Below, in pieces: positions 54,622 through 63,441 of a stretch of 64,000 nt of DNA. Each line of letters begins with the position of its first letter. The first letter of the stretch is position 1. The DNA comes from Micromonospora echinofusca. GTDB taxonomy: Bacteria; Actinomycetota; Actinomycetes; Mycobacteriales; Micromonosporaceae. The notes below the pieces were generated by a model that searched no databases, was not told where the DNA came from, and worked only from the letters and a program-made list of their open reading frames with translations. The stretch covers positions 6,864,001-6,928,000 of the forward strand of contig NZ_LT607733.1 in assembly GCF_900091445.1 (NCBI RefSeq), written 5' to 3'. The position numbers and the translations under genes are program-made.

Positions 54622-55368
54622 ATGCGTCTGACGGTCGGCCCCCTGCCCCCCGCCGTTTACTGGCGGCGTCGCGCCGTCGTACTCGGAGCGGGGCTTCTCT
54701 TCCTGATTGTCCTGCTCTATTCGTGCACCGGTTCGAGCCGGAACGCGAACAAGGGCGGCGACGCGCAGCCCTCCGCGGGTGCGACGTCGTCCGGTGCCTC
54801 GCCGGAACCCACCGGCTCGGTGCTCACCCCGCAGACCGGGGCGCCCTCGCCGGGCGCGCCGGGCGGCCCCGACGCCGGTGAACCGTCGGGTGGTTCCGCC
54901 GGTGACCCGCCGGGTGGCTCGGTCACCACCGATTCGCCGCCGGTGGCGCCCGTGGTGCCGGCCGTCGACGACGGCACCTGCACGGACGCCGAGATCACGG
55001 TGACCCCGGTGGCCCAGCCCGCCTCGGTGGTGCGCGGGGCCGTCGTTGATCTGCAACTCAAGATCAAGAACCGGTCGGAGCGGACGTGCAGCCGCGACGT
55101 CGGCGCCTCCGTGCAGGAGCTGTTCATCAAGTCGGGGGCTGAGAAGATCTGGTCGTCCGACACGTGCGGCACCGCCCAGGGCGCCGACGTGCAGTCCTTC
55201 ACCCCGGGCTTCGAACGCTCCTACCAGGTGGGCTGGAACGGCCGCGACACCACCAAGTGCGCCAACGGGGTGGCGGCGGGCCCCAACCCGCCGGCCGGCA
55301 CCTACCAGGTCTTCGCCCGGGTCGGCACCAAGCTCAGCGAGCCGGTCAAGCTCACCGTCACCAACTGA
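54622..55368 (+). CDS. Hypothetical membrane-anchored extracytoplasmic protein
   Basis: Protein of 248 residues with a short cytoplasmic N-terminus, one membrane helix (about 18-34), a Ser/Pro/Gly-rich linker (about 36-115) and a beta-rich outer domain of about 125 residues with four cysteines, likely two disulfides. The domain pattern (ASVVRGAVVDLQLKIKNRS ... TYQVFARV) resembles immunoglobulin-like or DUF4232-type domains. Cys35 follows LLYS, a poor lipobox, so it is probably a signal-anchor protein. Function unknown. Confidence 0.75.
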   Translation: MRLTVGPLPPAVYWRRRAVVLGAGLLFLIVLLYSCTGSSRNANKGGDAQPSAGATSSGASPEPTGSVLTPQTGAPSPGAPGGPDAGEPSGGSAGDPPGGSVTTDSPPVAPVVPAVDDGTCTDAEITVTPVAQPASVVRGAVVDLQLKIKNRSERTCSRDVGASVQELFIKSGAEKIWSSDTCGTAQGADVQSFTPGFERSYQVGWNGRDTTKCANGVAAGPNPPAGTYQVFARVGTKLSEPVKLTVTN

Positions 55369-55599
55369 CCGCCCGCACGCCCCGCGGTGCCCTCGGCCCG
55401 GCCGTCAGCGGGTGCCGGGCGATCAGGAACGGCCCGCCTCGACCGCCTGGTCCGCCCAGCGCCGCCCACTGCTCGACGCAGCCGGTGCCGGGCCTCGGAC
55501 GGCGTGCACCACGGCCTGCGGCCCGCCTGGACACGGGTCGCCCCGGTACGTGCACCGGTCGCCGCCGGGGCGGGTCGAGGTGCCCAGGCCCGGCCGGGG

Positions 55600-56784
55600 T
55601 CAGACGTAGCGTTCGAGGATCGACGCCTCGGCGAGCCGGGACAGCCCCTCGCGGACGCCCCGGGCGCGGGCGTCGCCGACCCCCTCGACGGCCTGGAGAT
55701 CCTCGACCGTGGCCCCCAGCAGGCGCTGGAGACTGCCGAAGTGCACGACGAGGCGGTCGACCACGGTCACCGGCAGCCGGGGCACCTTGGCCAGCAGCCG
55801 GAAGCCGCGCGGGCTGACCGCCGCGTCGAGGGCGTCGGACGCGGCCGGGTAGCCGATCGCCTTGGCGACCGCGACCAGGTCGATCAGCTCGGTGGCGCCC
55901 AGCAGATCGAGCTCCACCAGCGCCTCGTCGAGGGTGCGGGACTTCCGGCCGGCCGGCAGGTAGTCCCGGATCACCAGGGTGCGGTCGGCGTCGACGCCGG
56001 CCATCAGCTCGTCGAGCTGGAGGGCGAGCAGTCGGCCGTCGGTGCCCAGCTCCACCACGTAGCCGGCGATCTCGTCGGCGATCCGGCGGACCATCTCCAG
56101 CCGCTGCACGACGGCGACCGCGTCCCGTACGGTGACCAGGTCCTCGATCTCCAGGGCAGAGAGGGTGCCGGACACCTCGTCCAGTCGGAGCTTGTAGCGC
56201 TCCAGCGTGGCGAGCGCCTGGTTGGCGCGGGACAGGATCGCCGCCGAGTCGTCCAGCACGTGCCGCTGGCCGTTGACGTAGAGGCTGATGATCCGCATCG
56301 ACTGGCTGACCGAGATCACGGGGTAGCCCGTCTGCCGGGCGACCCGCTCGGCCGTGCGGTGCCGGGTGCCGGACTCCTCGGTGGGGATGGTCGGGTCGGG
56401 CATCAGGTGCACGGCGGCCCGTACGATGCGCGTGCCGTCGCTGGAGAGCACGACCGCGCCGTCCATCTTGCACAGCTCCCGCACCCGGGTGGCGGAGAAC
56501 TCGACGTCGAGCGGGAACCCGCCGGTGCAGAGGCCCTCGACCACCTTGTCGTAGCCGAGGACGATCAGCGCGCCCGTCCGGCCGCGCAGGATGCGCTCGA
56601 GGCCGTCGCGCAATGCGGTGCCGGGGGCCATCAGGGCGAGGTTCGCCCGCAGCGGGTCGCCGGCGCCCCCGGCGCCGCCGGTCACGGTCACGCTGATCGC
56701 GCGGGCGGGGGACACGGCGCCGGTGCGGGCGTGGGGTGTCGCGCCAGCAGGCTTGGCGGTGTCGCGGTCGATCGGCACGCGCAC
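55600..56784 (-). CDS. disA: Diadenylate cyclase / DNA integrity scanning protein DisA
   Basis: Protein of 394 residues that makes cyclic di-AMP from two ATP and scans DNA for branched structures. The cyclase domain carries DGA at 108-110 and RHR at 141-143 ([11 protein letters not shown]). A helical linker follows, and the C-terminal helix-hairpin-helix domain has [16 protein letters not shown]. About 40 extra residues precede the usual start, so a shorter form is possible. It lies 136 bp after radA on the same strand, as in many Gram-positive bacteria. Confidence 0.95.
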   Translation of the reverse strand: MRVPIDRDTAKPAGATPHARTGAVSPARAISVTVTGGAGGAGDPLRANLALMAPGTALRDGLERILRGRTGALIVLGYDKVVEGLCTGGFPLDVEFSATRVRELCKMDGAVVLSSDGTRIVRAAVHLMPDPTIPTEESGTRHRTAERVARQTGYPVISVSQSMRIISLYVNGQRHVLDDSAAILSRANQALATLERYKLRLDEVSGTLSALEIEDLVTVRDAVAVVQRLEMVRRIADEIAGYVVELGTDGRLLALQLDELMAGVDADRTLVIRDYLPAGRKSRTLDEALVELDLLGATELIDLVAVAKAIGYPAASDALDAAVSPRGFRLLAKVPRLPVTVVDRLVVHFGSLQRLLGATVEDLQAVEGVGDARARGVREGLSRLAEASILERYV

Positions 56785-56920
56785 AGTCTACGGACTGCCC
56801 TGCGGTGGGTGCTGTCGTGGTTACTGTGATGTGTCACGATGCCCCACCTCGCCCGGACCGTGGGTCGGCGTCCGGACTGTCCGGTATCGCGGCATACGTT
56901 CCGTCGAGCGCCACCGGCGT

Positions 56921-58375
56921 TCACTCGGCGGACACCCGGGCGACGGCCTGGAGTGCCGCGCGCACGTCGGTCACCTCGATCACCCGCATGTGTTCGGGGG
57001 TGACGCCGGTGCTGTCGGGGCCGCAGCCGGTCGGCACCAGCGCGAGGCGGAACCCGAGCCGGGCCGCCTCGGCCAGCCGGCGCGGCACCGCCCCGACGCG
57101 GCGCACCTCGCCGGTCAGGCCGACCTCGCCGATCGCCACCAGGTGCGGTGCGATGGCCAGGTTGAGCCCGCCCGAGGCGACGGCGAGGGCGACGGCCAGG
57201 TCGGCCGCCGGCTCCACCACCCGGATGCCGCCGACGGTGGCCGCGAAGACCTCCCGGTCGTGCAGGGTCAGCCGCTCCGTGCGGCGCTGGAGCACCGCCA
57301 GCACCATCGCCAGGCGGGCCGAGTCGAGCCCGGAGACCGTCCGCCGGGGCGAGCCGGCCACGGTCGCGCCGATCAGCGCCTGCACCTCGGTGACGAGCGC
57401 CCGGCGGCCCTCCATGGCCACCGTGACGCAGGTGCCGGGCACCGGCTCCGAGTAGCGGGTCAGGAAGAGCCCGGACGGGTCGGCCAGGCTGCTGATGCCG
57501 CCCTCGTGCATCTCGAAGCAACCCACCTCGTCGGCGGCGCCGAACCGGTTCTTCACCCCCCGCACCATGCGCAGCGAGGAGTGCTTGTCGCCCTCGAAGT
57601 GCAGCACCACGTCGACCAGGTGCTCCAGCACCCGGGGGCCGGCCACCTGACCGTCCTTGGTGACGTGGCCGACCAGCACCGTGGCGATGCCGCGTTCCTT
57701 GGCCACCGCCACCAGGGCGGCGGTGACCGCCCGCACCTGGGTCACCCCGCCCGAGACCCCCTCGGCGTTGCTGGTGGAGATGGTCTGCACCGAGTCGAGC
57801 ACCAGCAGGCCCGGCTTGACCGCGTCGAGGTGGCCGAGCACGGCGGCGAGGTCGCTCTCGGCGGCGAGGTAGAGCTGGTCGTGCAGGGCGCCCATCCGCT
57901 CGGCGCGCAGCCGGACCTGGCTGACCGACTCCTCGCCGCTGACCACCAGGGAGGGGCTGCCCGCGCCGGCGGCCCACTGCTGGGCCACGTCGAGCAGCAG
58001 GGTGGACTTGCCGACGCCCGGCTCCCCGGCGAGCAGCACCACCGCGCCGGGGACCAGGCCGCCACCGAGGACCCGGTCGAGCTCGCTGACGCCGGTGGGG
58101 CGGGCCCGGGCCGGCGCGGCGCTGATGGTGGCGATCGGCCGGGCCGGCTCGGCCGGCATCCGGGAGCTGACCACCTTTCCGGAGACCGTGGGGCCGGTGA
58201 CCGTGCACTCGACCACCGAGCCCCACTCGCCGCACTCCGGGCAGCGCCCGACCCACTTCGGCGGCTGGTGGCCGCAGGCGTCGCACTCGTAGGCCGGCCG
58301 GGGCTCGCGCGCGGCGGCGCGGCCGCGCCCGCCGGCCCCGCCGGCGCGGGGGGAGGTCGATCGGGAGGTGGTCAC
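56921..58375 (-). CDS. radA: DNA repair protein RadA
   Basis: Helicase-like recombination factor of 484 residues that extends D-loops after strand exchange. A zinc finger (Cys31, Cys34, Cys45, Cys48) is followed by a RecA-like ATPase with Walker A GEPGVGKS at 117-124 and the RadA-specific KNRFG at 275-279, then a Lon-like C-terminal domain. GTG start. It probably shares a transcript with disA downstream, whose activity RadA controls in Bacillus. Confidence 0.96.
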   Translation of the reverse strand: MTTSRSTSPRAGGAGGRGRAAAREPRPAYECDACGHQPPKWVGRCPECGEWGSVVECTVTGPTVSGKVVSSRMPAEPARPIATISAAPARARPTGVSELDRVLGGGLVPGAVVLLAGEPGVGKSTLLLDVAQQWAAGAGSPSLVVSGEESVSQVRLRAERMGALHDQLYLAAESDLAAVLGHLDAVKPGLLVLDSVQTISTSNAEGVSGGVTQVRAVTAALVAVAKERGIATVLVGHVTKDGQVAGPRVLEHLVDVVLHFEGDKHSSLRMVRGVKNRFGAADEVGCFEMHEGGISSLADPSGLFLTRYSEPVPGTCVTVAMEGRRALVTEVQALIGATVAGSPRRTVSGLDSARLAMVLAVLQRRTERLTLHDREVFAATVGGIRVVEPAADLAVALAVASGGLNLAIAPHLVAIGEVGLTGEVRRVGAVPRRLAEAARLGFRLALVPTGCGPDSTGVTPEHMRVIEVTDVRAALQAVARVSAE

Positions 58376-58402
58376 ATTGGGACGTTAGTCCCCGGGTACG
58401 AC

Positions 58403-58446
58403 GAAGACACCGTCGGCGTGGCGGTCACCACGCCGACGGTGTCTTC
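58403..58446. terminator. Perfect 19-bp hairpin between lipoprotein gene and radA
   Basis: GAAGACACCGTCGGCGTGG and its exact reverse complement are separated by six bases. It lies 17 bp after the lipoprotein stop on the minus strand and 27 bp before radA, so it likely insulates radA. Confidence 0.8.
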
Positions 58447-58463
58447 GGTCGTCGGGGGCGGGG

Positions 58464-59243
58464 TCAGTGCCCGCCGTCCTCCTGGCCCTCGTAGCCGCCT
58501 TCGCGCTCGATGATCGGCGACGGGGGCGCGGCCGGGGTGAGCGGCACGGCGACGGGCGCCGGGCCGGTGACGGTGACGCCGTTGCCGAAGTCGAAGGTCA
58601 CGAAGACGTTCTGGCCGGAGCGCAGCGACTCGTTCAGGCCGATGAGCTGGAGCGCCCGGTCGGCCTCGGTGTTGAGCTGCACGTAGCTCAGCGGCGGGAT
58701 CTCGATCCGGGCCGGCTCGCCGGCCGGCGCGGCGGGGCTCTCCGGGGCCGACGGGCTCTCCGGGGCGTCGGGGCTGGCGGAGCCCGAGGGGCTCTCCGAG
58801 GTGCCCGGGGCGGGCGAGCCCGAGGGGCTCTCGGAGGTGCCGGGGCTGGCCGACTGCGACGCGGACGGGTCGGGCGACGGCGACCCGCTCGGGGGCGCCG
58901 ACGGGCTGGCGGCCGCACCGGTGCCGGTGATCACCACCTCGCGGGCGCTGTCGGTGGTCACGGTCACGGTGACCGGGTTGCGCGAGTCGTTGTAGATGAC
59001 GGCGTTCAGTTTGGCGTTGGCGCCCGCCTGGTAGCCCTCGGTGCCGGGGAAGTCGACCAGCAGGCCACGGACCGCGTACTCGCCGTTGCCGGCCGACAGG
59101 TTGACGCCCTGGACCGACGGCTCCTTGTTGGCGGTCTCGGAGACCTGGCCGGCGCCGCAGCCGGACAGCAGCAGCCCGGTCGCCGCCGCCATCCCGGACA
59201 GCAGCAGGGCCGCCCGCCGGGAACCCCTGATCGAGCGCGTCAC
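58464..59243 (-). CDS. Hypothetical lipoprotein with Ser/Pro-rich central linker
   Basis: Lipoprotein of about 259 residues with lipobox LSGC (Cys29). An outer domain of two halves is split by a low-complexity stretch of some 70 residues of SPSG, SESPSG and APESP repeats. The outer half with VNLSAGNGEYAVRG and LNAVIYNDSRNPVTVTV resembles LpqE-like actinobacterial lipoproteins. The GTG at 59243 is chosen for AGGAGG six bases upstream; a GTG at 59261 would add six residues. Confidence 0.75.
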   Translation of the reverse strand: MTRSIRGSRRAALLLSGMAAATGLLLSGCGAGQVSETANKEPSVQGVNLSAGNGEYAVRGLLVDFPGTEGYQAGANAKLNAVIYNDSRNPVTVTVTTDSAREVVITGTGAAASPSAPPSGSPSPDPSASQSASPGTSESPSGSPAPGTSESPSGSASPDAPESPSAPESPAAPAGEPARIEIPPLSYVQLNTEADRALQLIGLNESLRSGQNVFVTFDFGNGVTVTGPAPVAVPLTPAAPPSPIIEREGGYEGQEDGGH

Positions 59244-59382
59244 GTCGGTCCTCCTCGTCACGATCCCACCCGGTGCTCACGCCGGGCTTGGTGGCCATGC
59301 CCGCGCAGACCGCGCTCCAGGGTAGTTGGGCCTGATCGACCGCCGCACGCCGACCCGGAGATGCCACCCGAGGGGGCGCGGC

Positions 59383-60222
59383 TCACACCAGTCGGCCGCT
59401 CGTGACCAGCAGGACGACGTCGATGAGGGCGACCAGCATCACGGCCCGGAAGGCGGCCACCTGCCGGCCCCCGGGGCGGGCGGCCGCGCGCCCGGCGTAC
59501 CAGCTCAGCGGCGGCACCACGACGGCGGCGGCGACCGCCGCGACGCCGACCCCCGACGGCGGCCCGGGCGGCCCGAGGACCAGCGTGGCGGTCGCCGCGA
59601 GCAGCAGCAGCGCGGCGGCCGCCCGGCTGCCGGCCGGACCCAGCCGGTGCGGCAGCCCGCGCACCCCCGTCCGGGCGTCGTCGGCCAGGTCGGGCAGCAC
59701 GTTGGCGAAGTGCGCCCCGGCGCCCAGGCAGGCCGCGGCGGCGACGAGCCAGACCGGGGGGAGGACCGCCCCGGGCAGTGCCAGCACGACGAAGGCCGGC
59801 AGCGAGCCGAAGGACACCGCGTAGGGCAGCACCGAGACGGGGGTCGACTTCAGCGGCCAGTCGTAGAGCAGCGCGGAGACCAGCCCGAGGGTGGCGCAGA
59901 GGGCGGCGGTCGGCCCCGTGGCCAGGGCCAGCGCCGGGGTGGCGAGCGCGGCCACCGCGGCGGCCACGGCCGTCGCGCGCCGGCCGACCGCGCCGGCGGC
60001 GACCGGCTTGTCGGTACGCCCCACCGTGGCGTCCCGGTCGGCGTCGAGCGCGTCGTTGGCCCAGCCGACGGCGAGCTGGCTGGCCGCCACGGTGAGGACC
60101 ACGGCGAGGATCCCGGCGGGCCGGTGCCCGACGCCCCACGCCAGCAGCCCGGCCACCGTGGTGACCGCGGCGGCCGGCTCCGGGTGACTCGCCCTGACCA
60201 GCCCTAGCACCGTTGGCGACAT
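59383..60222 (-). CDS. UbiA-like prenyltransferase
   Basis: Membrane prenyltransferase of 279 residues with seven to nine helices. It has both aspartate-rich motifs: NDALDADRD (56-64) and DLADDARTG near 175. UbiA enzymes attach isoprenoid chains to aromatic rings or other acceptors. It is divergent from a UbiG-like methyltransferase (45 bp apart) and lies next to an acyl-CoA dehydrogenase-like gene and a type III polyketide synthase, matching the alkyl-O-dihydrogeranyl-methoxyhydroquinone cluster of Actinoplanes. Its probable role is prenylation of the polyketide-derived ring. Confidence 0.88.
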   Translation of the reverse strand: MSPTVLGLVRASHPEPAAAVTTVAGLLAWGVGHRPAGILAVVLTVAASQLAVGWANDALDADRDATVGRTDKPVAAGAVGRRATAVAAAVAALATPALALATGPTAALCATLGLVSALLYDWPLKSTPVSVLPYAVSFGSLPAFVVLALPGAVLPPVWLVAAAACLGAGAHFANVLPDLADDARTGVRGLPHRLGPAGSRAAAALLLLAATATLVLGPPGPPSGVGVAAVAAAVVVPPLSWYAGRAAARPGGRQVAAFRAVMLVALIDVVLLVTSGRLV

Positions 60223-60267
60223 GAGGAAAGTCTGGTCGTTACCGGGCAGTCGTGCCACGCTCGGTCC

Positions 60268-61041
60268 ATGCCAGACGCGGGCCGTACCCTGCCACGCAAC
60301 GATCCGCGCCAGTACGACGACCTGGCCGGCGAGTGGTGGCGGCCCGACGGCGCGTTCGCGATGCTGCACTGGCTGGCCGAGGCCCGCGCGGCGCTCGTGC
60401 CGCCGGCGTCCCGCCCCGGCGCCCTCCTGGTCGACCTCGGCTGCGGCGCCGGGCTGCTTGCCCCGCACCTGGCGGGCAAGGGCTACCGGCACGTGGGCGT
60501 CGACCTCACCCGCTCCGCCCTGGAACAGGCCGCCGCGCACGGGGTGACCGCCGTCAACGGCGACGTCACCGCCGTACCGCTGGTGGACGGCTGCGCCGAC
60601 GTGGTCGCGGCGGGCGAGTTGCTGGAGCACGTGCCGGACTGGCGGCGCGCGGTGGCCGAGGCGTGCCGGCTGTTGCGGCCGGGCGGCCTGCTCGTCCTGG
60701 ACACGTTGAACGACACGGCGCTGAGCCGCCTGCTCGCCGTGCGGATCGCCGAGCGGCTGCCCACGGTGCCCAGGGGCATCCACGATCCACGGTTGTTCGT
60801 GGACGCCCGGGCGCTGGTGGCCGAGTGCGCCCGGCACGGGGTCGACCTGCGGCTGCGGGGCATCCGGCCGGGGGTGCCCGGCCTGCTCGGCTGGTTGCTG
60901 CGCCGGATGCGCGCCGCCGGCCGTCCGGACGCGACGACGGGCGACCGTCCGGGCGCGACGGCCGCCGGCCCCACGCCGCGGATCGTGCCGACGTGGTCGA
61001 CCGCCGTGCTCTACCAGGGACGTGGTCGACGGAGCGGATAG
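60268..61041 (+). CDS. SAM-dependent O-methyltransferase (UbiG-like)
   Basis: Methyltransferase of 257 residues. YDDLAGEWWRPDGAFAMLHW near the N-terminus is typical of UbiG, and motif I LLVDLGCGAGLL lies at about 53-64. UbiG enzymes methylate hydroxyls of ring intermediates in quinone synthesis; here the likely substrate is a hydroquinone or resorcinol from the neighbouring polyketide synthase. CACGCT ends 6 bases before the ATG, a variant of the leaderless -10. It is followed by the flavoprotein gene after 44 bp. Confidence 0.88.
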   Translation: MPDAGRTLPRNDPRQYDDLAGEWWRPDGAFAMLHWLAEARAALVPPASRPGALLVDLGCGAGLLAPHLAGKGYRHVGVDLTRSALEQAAAHGVTAVNGDVTAVPLVDGCADVVAAGELLEHVPDWRRAVAEACRLLRPGGLLVLDTLNDTALSRLLAVRIAERLPTVPRGIHDPRLFVDARALVAECARHGVDLRLRGIRPGVPGLLGWLLRRMRAAGRPDATTGDRPGATAAGPTPRIVPTWSTAVLYQGRGRRSG

Positions 61042-61085
61042 CGGTGCCCGTCCCTGGGTAGGGAGAGGGCCGAGAAGGGGGCTGT

Positions 61086-62252
61086 ATGACGCAGCACGCG
61101 CTCCAGGCGGCTCGCCGCCTGGCACCGAGGCTTGCCGCCCGGGCGGCGGAGCACGACCGGGACGGCTCGTTCCCGACCGAGGACTTCCGGGACCTGCGCG
61201 AGGCCGGGCTCTTCGGCCTGATGGTCCCCACCGCGCTCGGCGGGATGGGCGCCACCTTCGCCGAGTACGCCGCCGTCGCCACCGAGCTGGCCCGGGGCAA
61301 CGGCGCGACGGCCCTGGTCTTCAACATGCACGCCTCGGTCACCGGCGCGCTCGGCGCGGTCACCGAGGAACTGGCCGAGGCGCTCGGGGTGCCGGACGAG
61401 GCGCTGGCCGCCCGGGACCGGCTGCTCGCCGCCGCCGCCCAGGGCGCCTGGTACGCGGTGGCGATGAGCGAGCGCGGCGCCGGCGCCCGGCTGTCCCAGC
61501 TCAGCACCGTCTACGAGCCGGCCGACGGTGGTTGGCACCTCAAGGGCAGCAAGACGTTCTGTTCCGGGGCGGGGCACGCGGACGGCTACCTGGTGGCCGC
61601 CCGCAGCGCCGCCGACCCGTCGGTGGTCTCGCAGTTCCTGGTGCCGGCCGGCGACGGGCTGACCGTCGAGCCGACCTGGGACTCGCTCGGCATGCGCGCG
61701 ACCTCCTCGCACGACCTGCACCTGGACGTGACGGTGCCGGCCGACCGGCTGCTCGGCGGCGTGGAGGGGCTGGCCCTGGTGGTCGCCCAGCTCATGCCGC
61801 ACTGGCTGGTGGCCAGCTACGCCGCCGTCTACGTCGGGGTCGCCCGGGCGGCGGTCGACGCGGCGGCCGAGCACCTGAACGCCCGCAACCTCGCCGGCCT
61901 GCCGGCGGTCCGGTCCCGCCTCGGCCGGGCCGACGCGGCCGTGGCGGCGGCCCAGCTGGTGGTCGCCGAGGCGGCCCGCCGGGTCGACGAGGCCCCGGGC
62001 GACGCGGAGACGAACCGCTGGGTGTGGCGGGCGAAGCTGCTCGCCGGCACCACCGCCGCCGACGTGGCGGCGTCCGTGCTGGAGGCGGCCGGCACGTCCG
62101 CCACCCGGCGGGGGCATCCGCTGGAGCGGCTCTACCGGGACGCCCGCTGCGGATCGCTGCACCCGGCGACGTCGGACGTCTGCGCGGACTGGCTCGGCAT
62201 CGCCGCGCTGGGCGGCGACCCGGACCGCGACACGACGGTTCCTCGTTGGTGA
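61086..62252 (+). CDS. Acyl-CoA dehydrogenase-fold flavoprotein
   Basis: Protein of 388 residues with the acyl-CoA dehydrogenase fold: N-terminal helical domain with MVPTALGGMGATFAEYA, middle beta domain with AMSERGAGARL, and C-terminal helical bundle. The usual catalytic Glu of fatty-acyl dehydrogenases is not evident in the C-terminal region, which reads RDARCGSLHPATSDVC. It could be a flavin monooxygenase of this fold that hydroxylates the polyketide ring, as the Actinoplanes cluster needs an oxygenase. This role is inference. Confidence 0.82.
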   Translation: MTQHALQAARRLAPRLAARAAEHDRDGSFPTEDFRDLREAGLFGLMVPTALGGMGATFAEYAAVATELARGNGATALVFNMHASVTGALGAVTEELAEALGVPDEALAARDRLLAAAAQGAWYAVAMSERGAGARLSQLSTVYEPADGGWHLKGSKTFCSGAGHADGYLVAARSAADPSVVSQFLVPAGDGLTVEPTWDSLGMRATSSHDLHLDVTVPADRLLGGVEGLALVVAQLMPHWLVASYAAVYVGVARAAVDAAAEHLNARNLAGLPAVRSRLGRADAAVAAAQLVVAEAARRVDEAPGDAETNRWVWRAKLLAGTTAADVAASVLEAAGTSATRRGHPLERLYRDARCGSLHPATSDVCADWLGIAALGGDPDRDTTVPRW

Positions 62253-62358
62253 GCGTGGGGGGTCCGCCGGGGCGGCGGACGCGCGGGCGCACGGTACGGG
62301 GGGCCCGTCCAGGGGCGGGCTCGGCCGCCCGGTGCGCAAGGCCGGACGAGAGGTGGGC

Positions 62359-63411
62359 ATGGTGGCCGTACCGGTGATCGCGGGGCTGGGGACGGCGCAC
62401 CCGCCGTCGGCCGCGCAGGACGACCTGTGGGAGGGCTTCTTCTCGAAGCACTTCTCCGGCAGCACCCGGGCGCTGGCACAGCGGATCTTCACGCACTCGG
62501 GGGTCACCCGCCGCCAGGCGGCCGTGAACCCGTTGCTGGAGGACGTCTCCGACTGGCCGACGGAGCGGCGGATGCGCCGCTACCTGGTAGAGGCGCTGCC
62601 GCTGGGCAAGGAGGCGGTGGGTCGGGCGCTGACCGCCGCCGGCCTGTCCGCCGGCGACGTCGGGCTCTTCCTCGTCTGCTCGTGCACCGGGTACGCCACC
62701 CCGGGGCTGGACATCCTGCTCGCCCGGGACCTGGGCATGGCCCCGGACACGCAGCGCATGTTCGTCGGGCACATGGGCTGCTACGCGGCCCTGCCGGGGC
62801 TGGGCGCGGCAAGCGACTTCGTCACCGCCCGGGGCCGGCCCGCGCTGCTGCTCTGCGCGGAGCTGACCAGCCTGCACATCCAGCCCTCCAGCGCCCGGGT
62901 CGACACCCAGCAGATCGTCTCCCACGCGCTCTTCTCGGACGCCGCCGTCGCCGCCGTGGTCGTCCCCGGCGGCCGGGGGTACGCGCTGCGCGAGGTCACC
63001 TCCGTCACGGACACCTCGACGGCCGACCACATGACCTGGGACGTCACCGACACCGGCTTCCGGATGGGGCTGTCGCCGAAGGTGCCGCAGGTGCTCTCCA
63101 CGCACGTACGCGGCCTGGTCGACGGGCTGCTGGCCCGGCACGGCACGACGCTGTCCGAGGTGGACGGCTGGGCTGCGCACCCGGGCGGCCCGCGCATCCT
63201 GAACGTGGTCGAGCGGGAGTTGGCCCTGCCGTCGGAGGGGCTGGCGGCCTCCCGGGCGACGCTGGACGAGCACGGCAACTGCTCGTCCCCGACGGTGCTG
63301 CTGATCCTCGACCGGCTGCGCCGGGCCGCGTCGCCGCCACGGCGGGTGGTGATGCTGGCGTTCGGCCCCGGCCTGACGCTCTACGCCGCGCTGCTCGAAC
63401 GACAGGAGTGA
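62359..63411 (+). CDS. Type III polyketide synthase
   Basis: Chalcone-synthase-like enzyme of 350 residues that extends an acyl-CoA starter with malonyl units and cyclises the chain. The triad is Cys141 (GHMGCYAALPG), His274 (AAHPGGPRI) and Asn307 (EHGNCSS). FGPGLTLYAALL is the C-terminal signature. By cluster context it should make an alkylresorcinol or related lipid phenol that is then oxidised, methylated and prenylated. The ATG at 62359 follows GAGAGG. It ends 30 bp before a membrane protein gene. Confidence 0.93.
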   Translation: MVAVPVIAGLGTAHPPSAAQDDLWEGFFSKHFSGSTRALAQRIFTHSGVTRRQAAVNPLLEDVSDWPTERRMRRYLVEALPLGKEAVGRALTAAGLSAGDVGLFLVCSCTGYATPGLDILLARDLGMAPDTQRMFVGHMGCYAALPGLGAASDFVTARGRPALLLCAELTSLHIQPSSARVDTQQIVSHALFSDAAVAAVVVPGGRGYALREVTSVTDTSTADHMTWDVTDTGFRMGLSPKVPQVLSTHVRGLVDGLLARHGTTLSEVDGWAAHPGGPRILNVVERELALPSEGLAASRATLDEHGNCSSPTVLLILDRLRRAASPPRRVVMLAFGPGLTLYAALLERQE

Positions 63412-63429
63412 ACTGTCGCCCGCTGCGGT

Positions 63430-63435
63430 TACCCT
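63430..63435 (+). promoter_or_regulatory. -10 hexamer of a probable leaderless promoter
   Basis: TACCCT ends 6 bases before the ATG at 63442. Confidence 0.45.
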
Positions 63436-63441
63436 CTGGTA

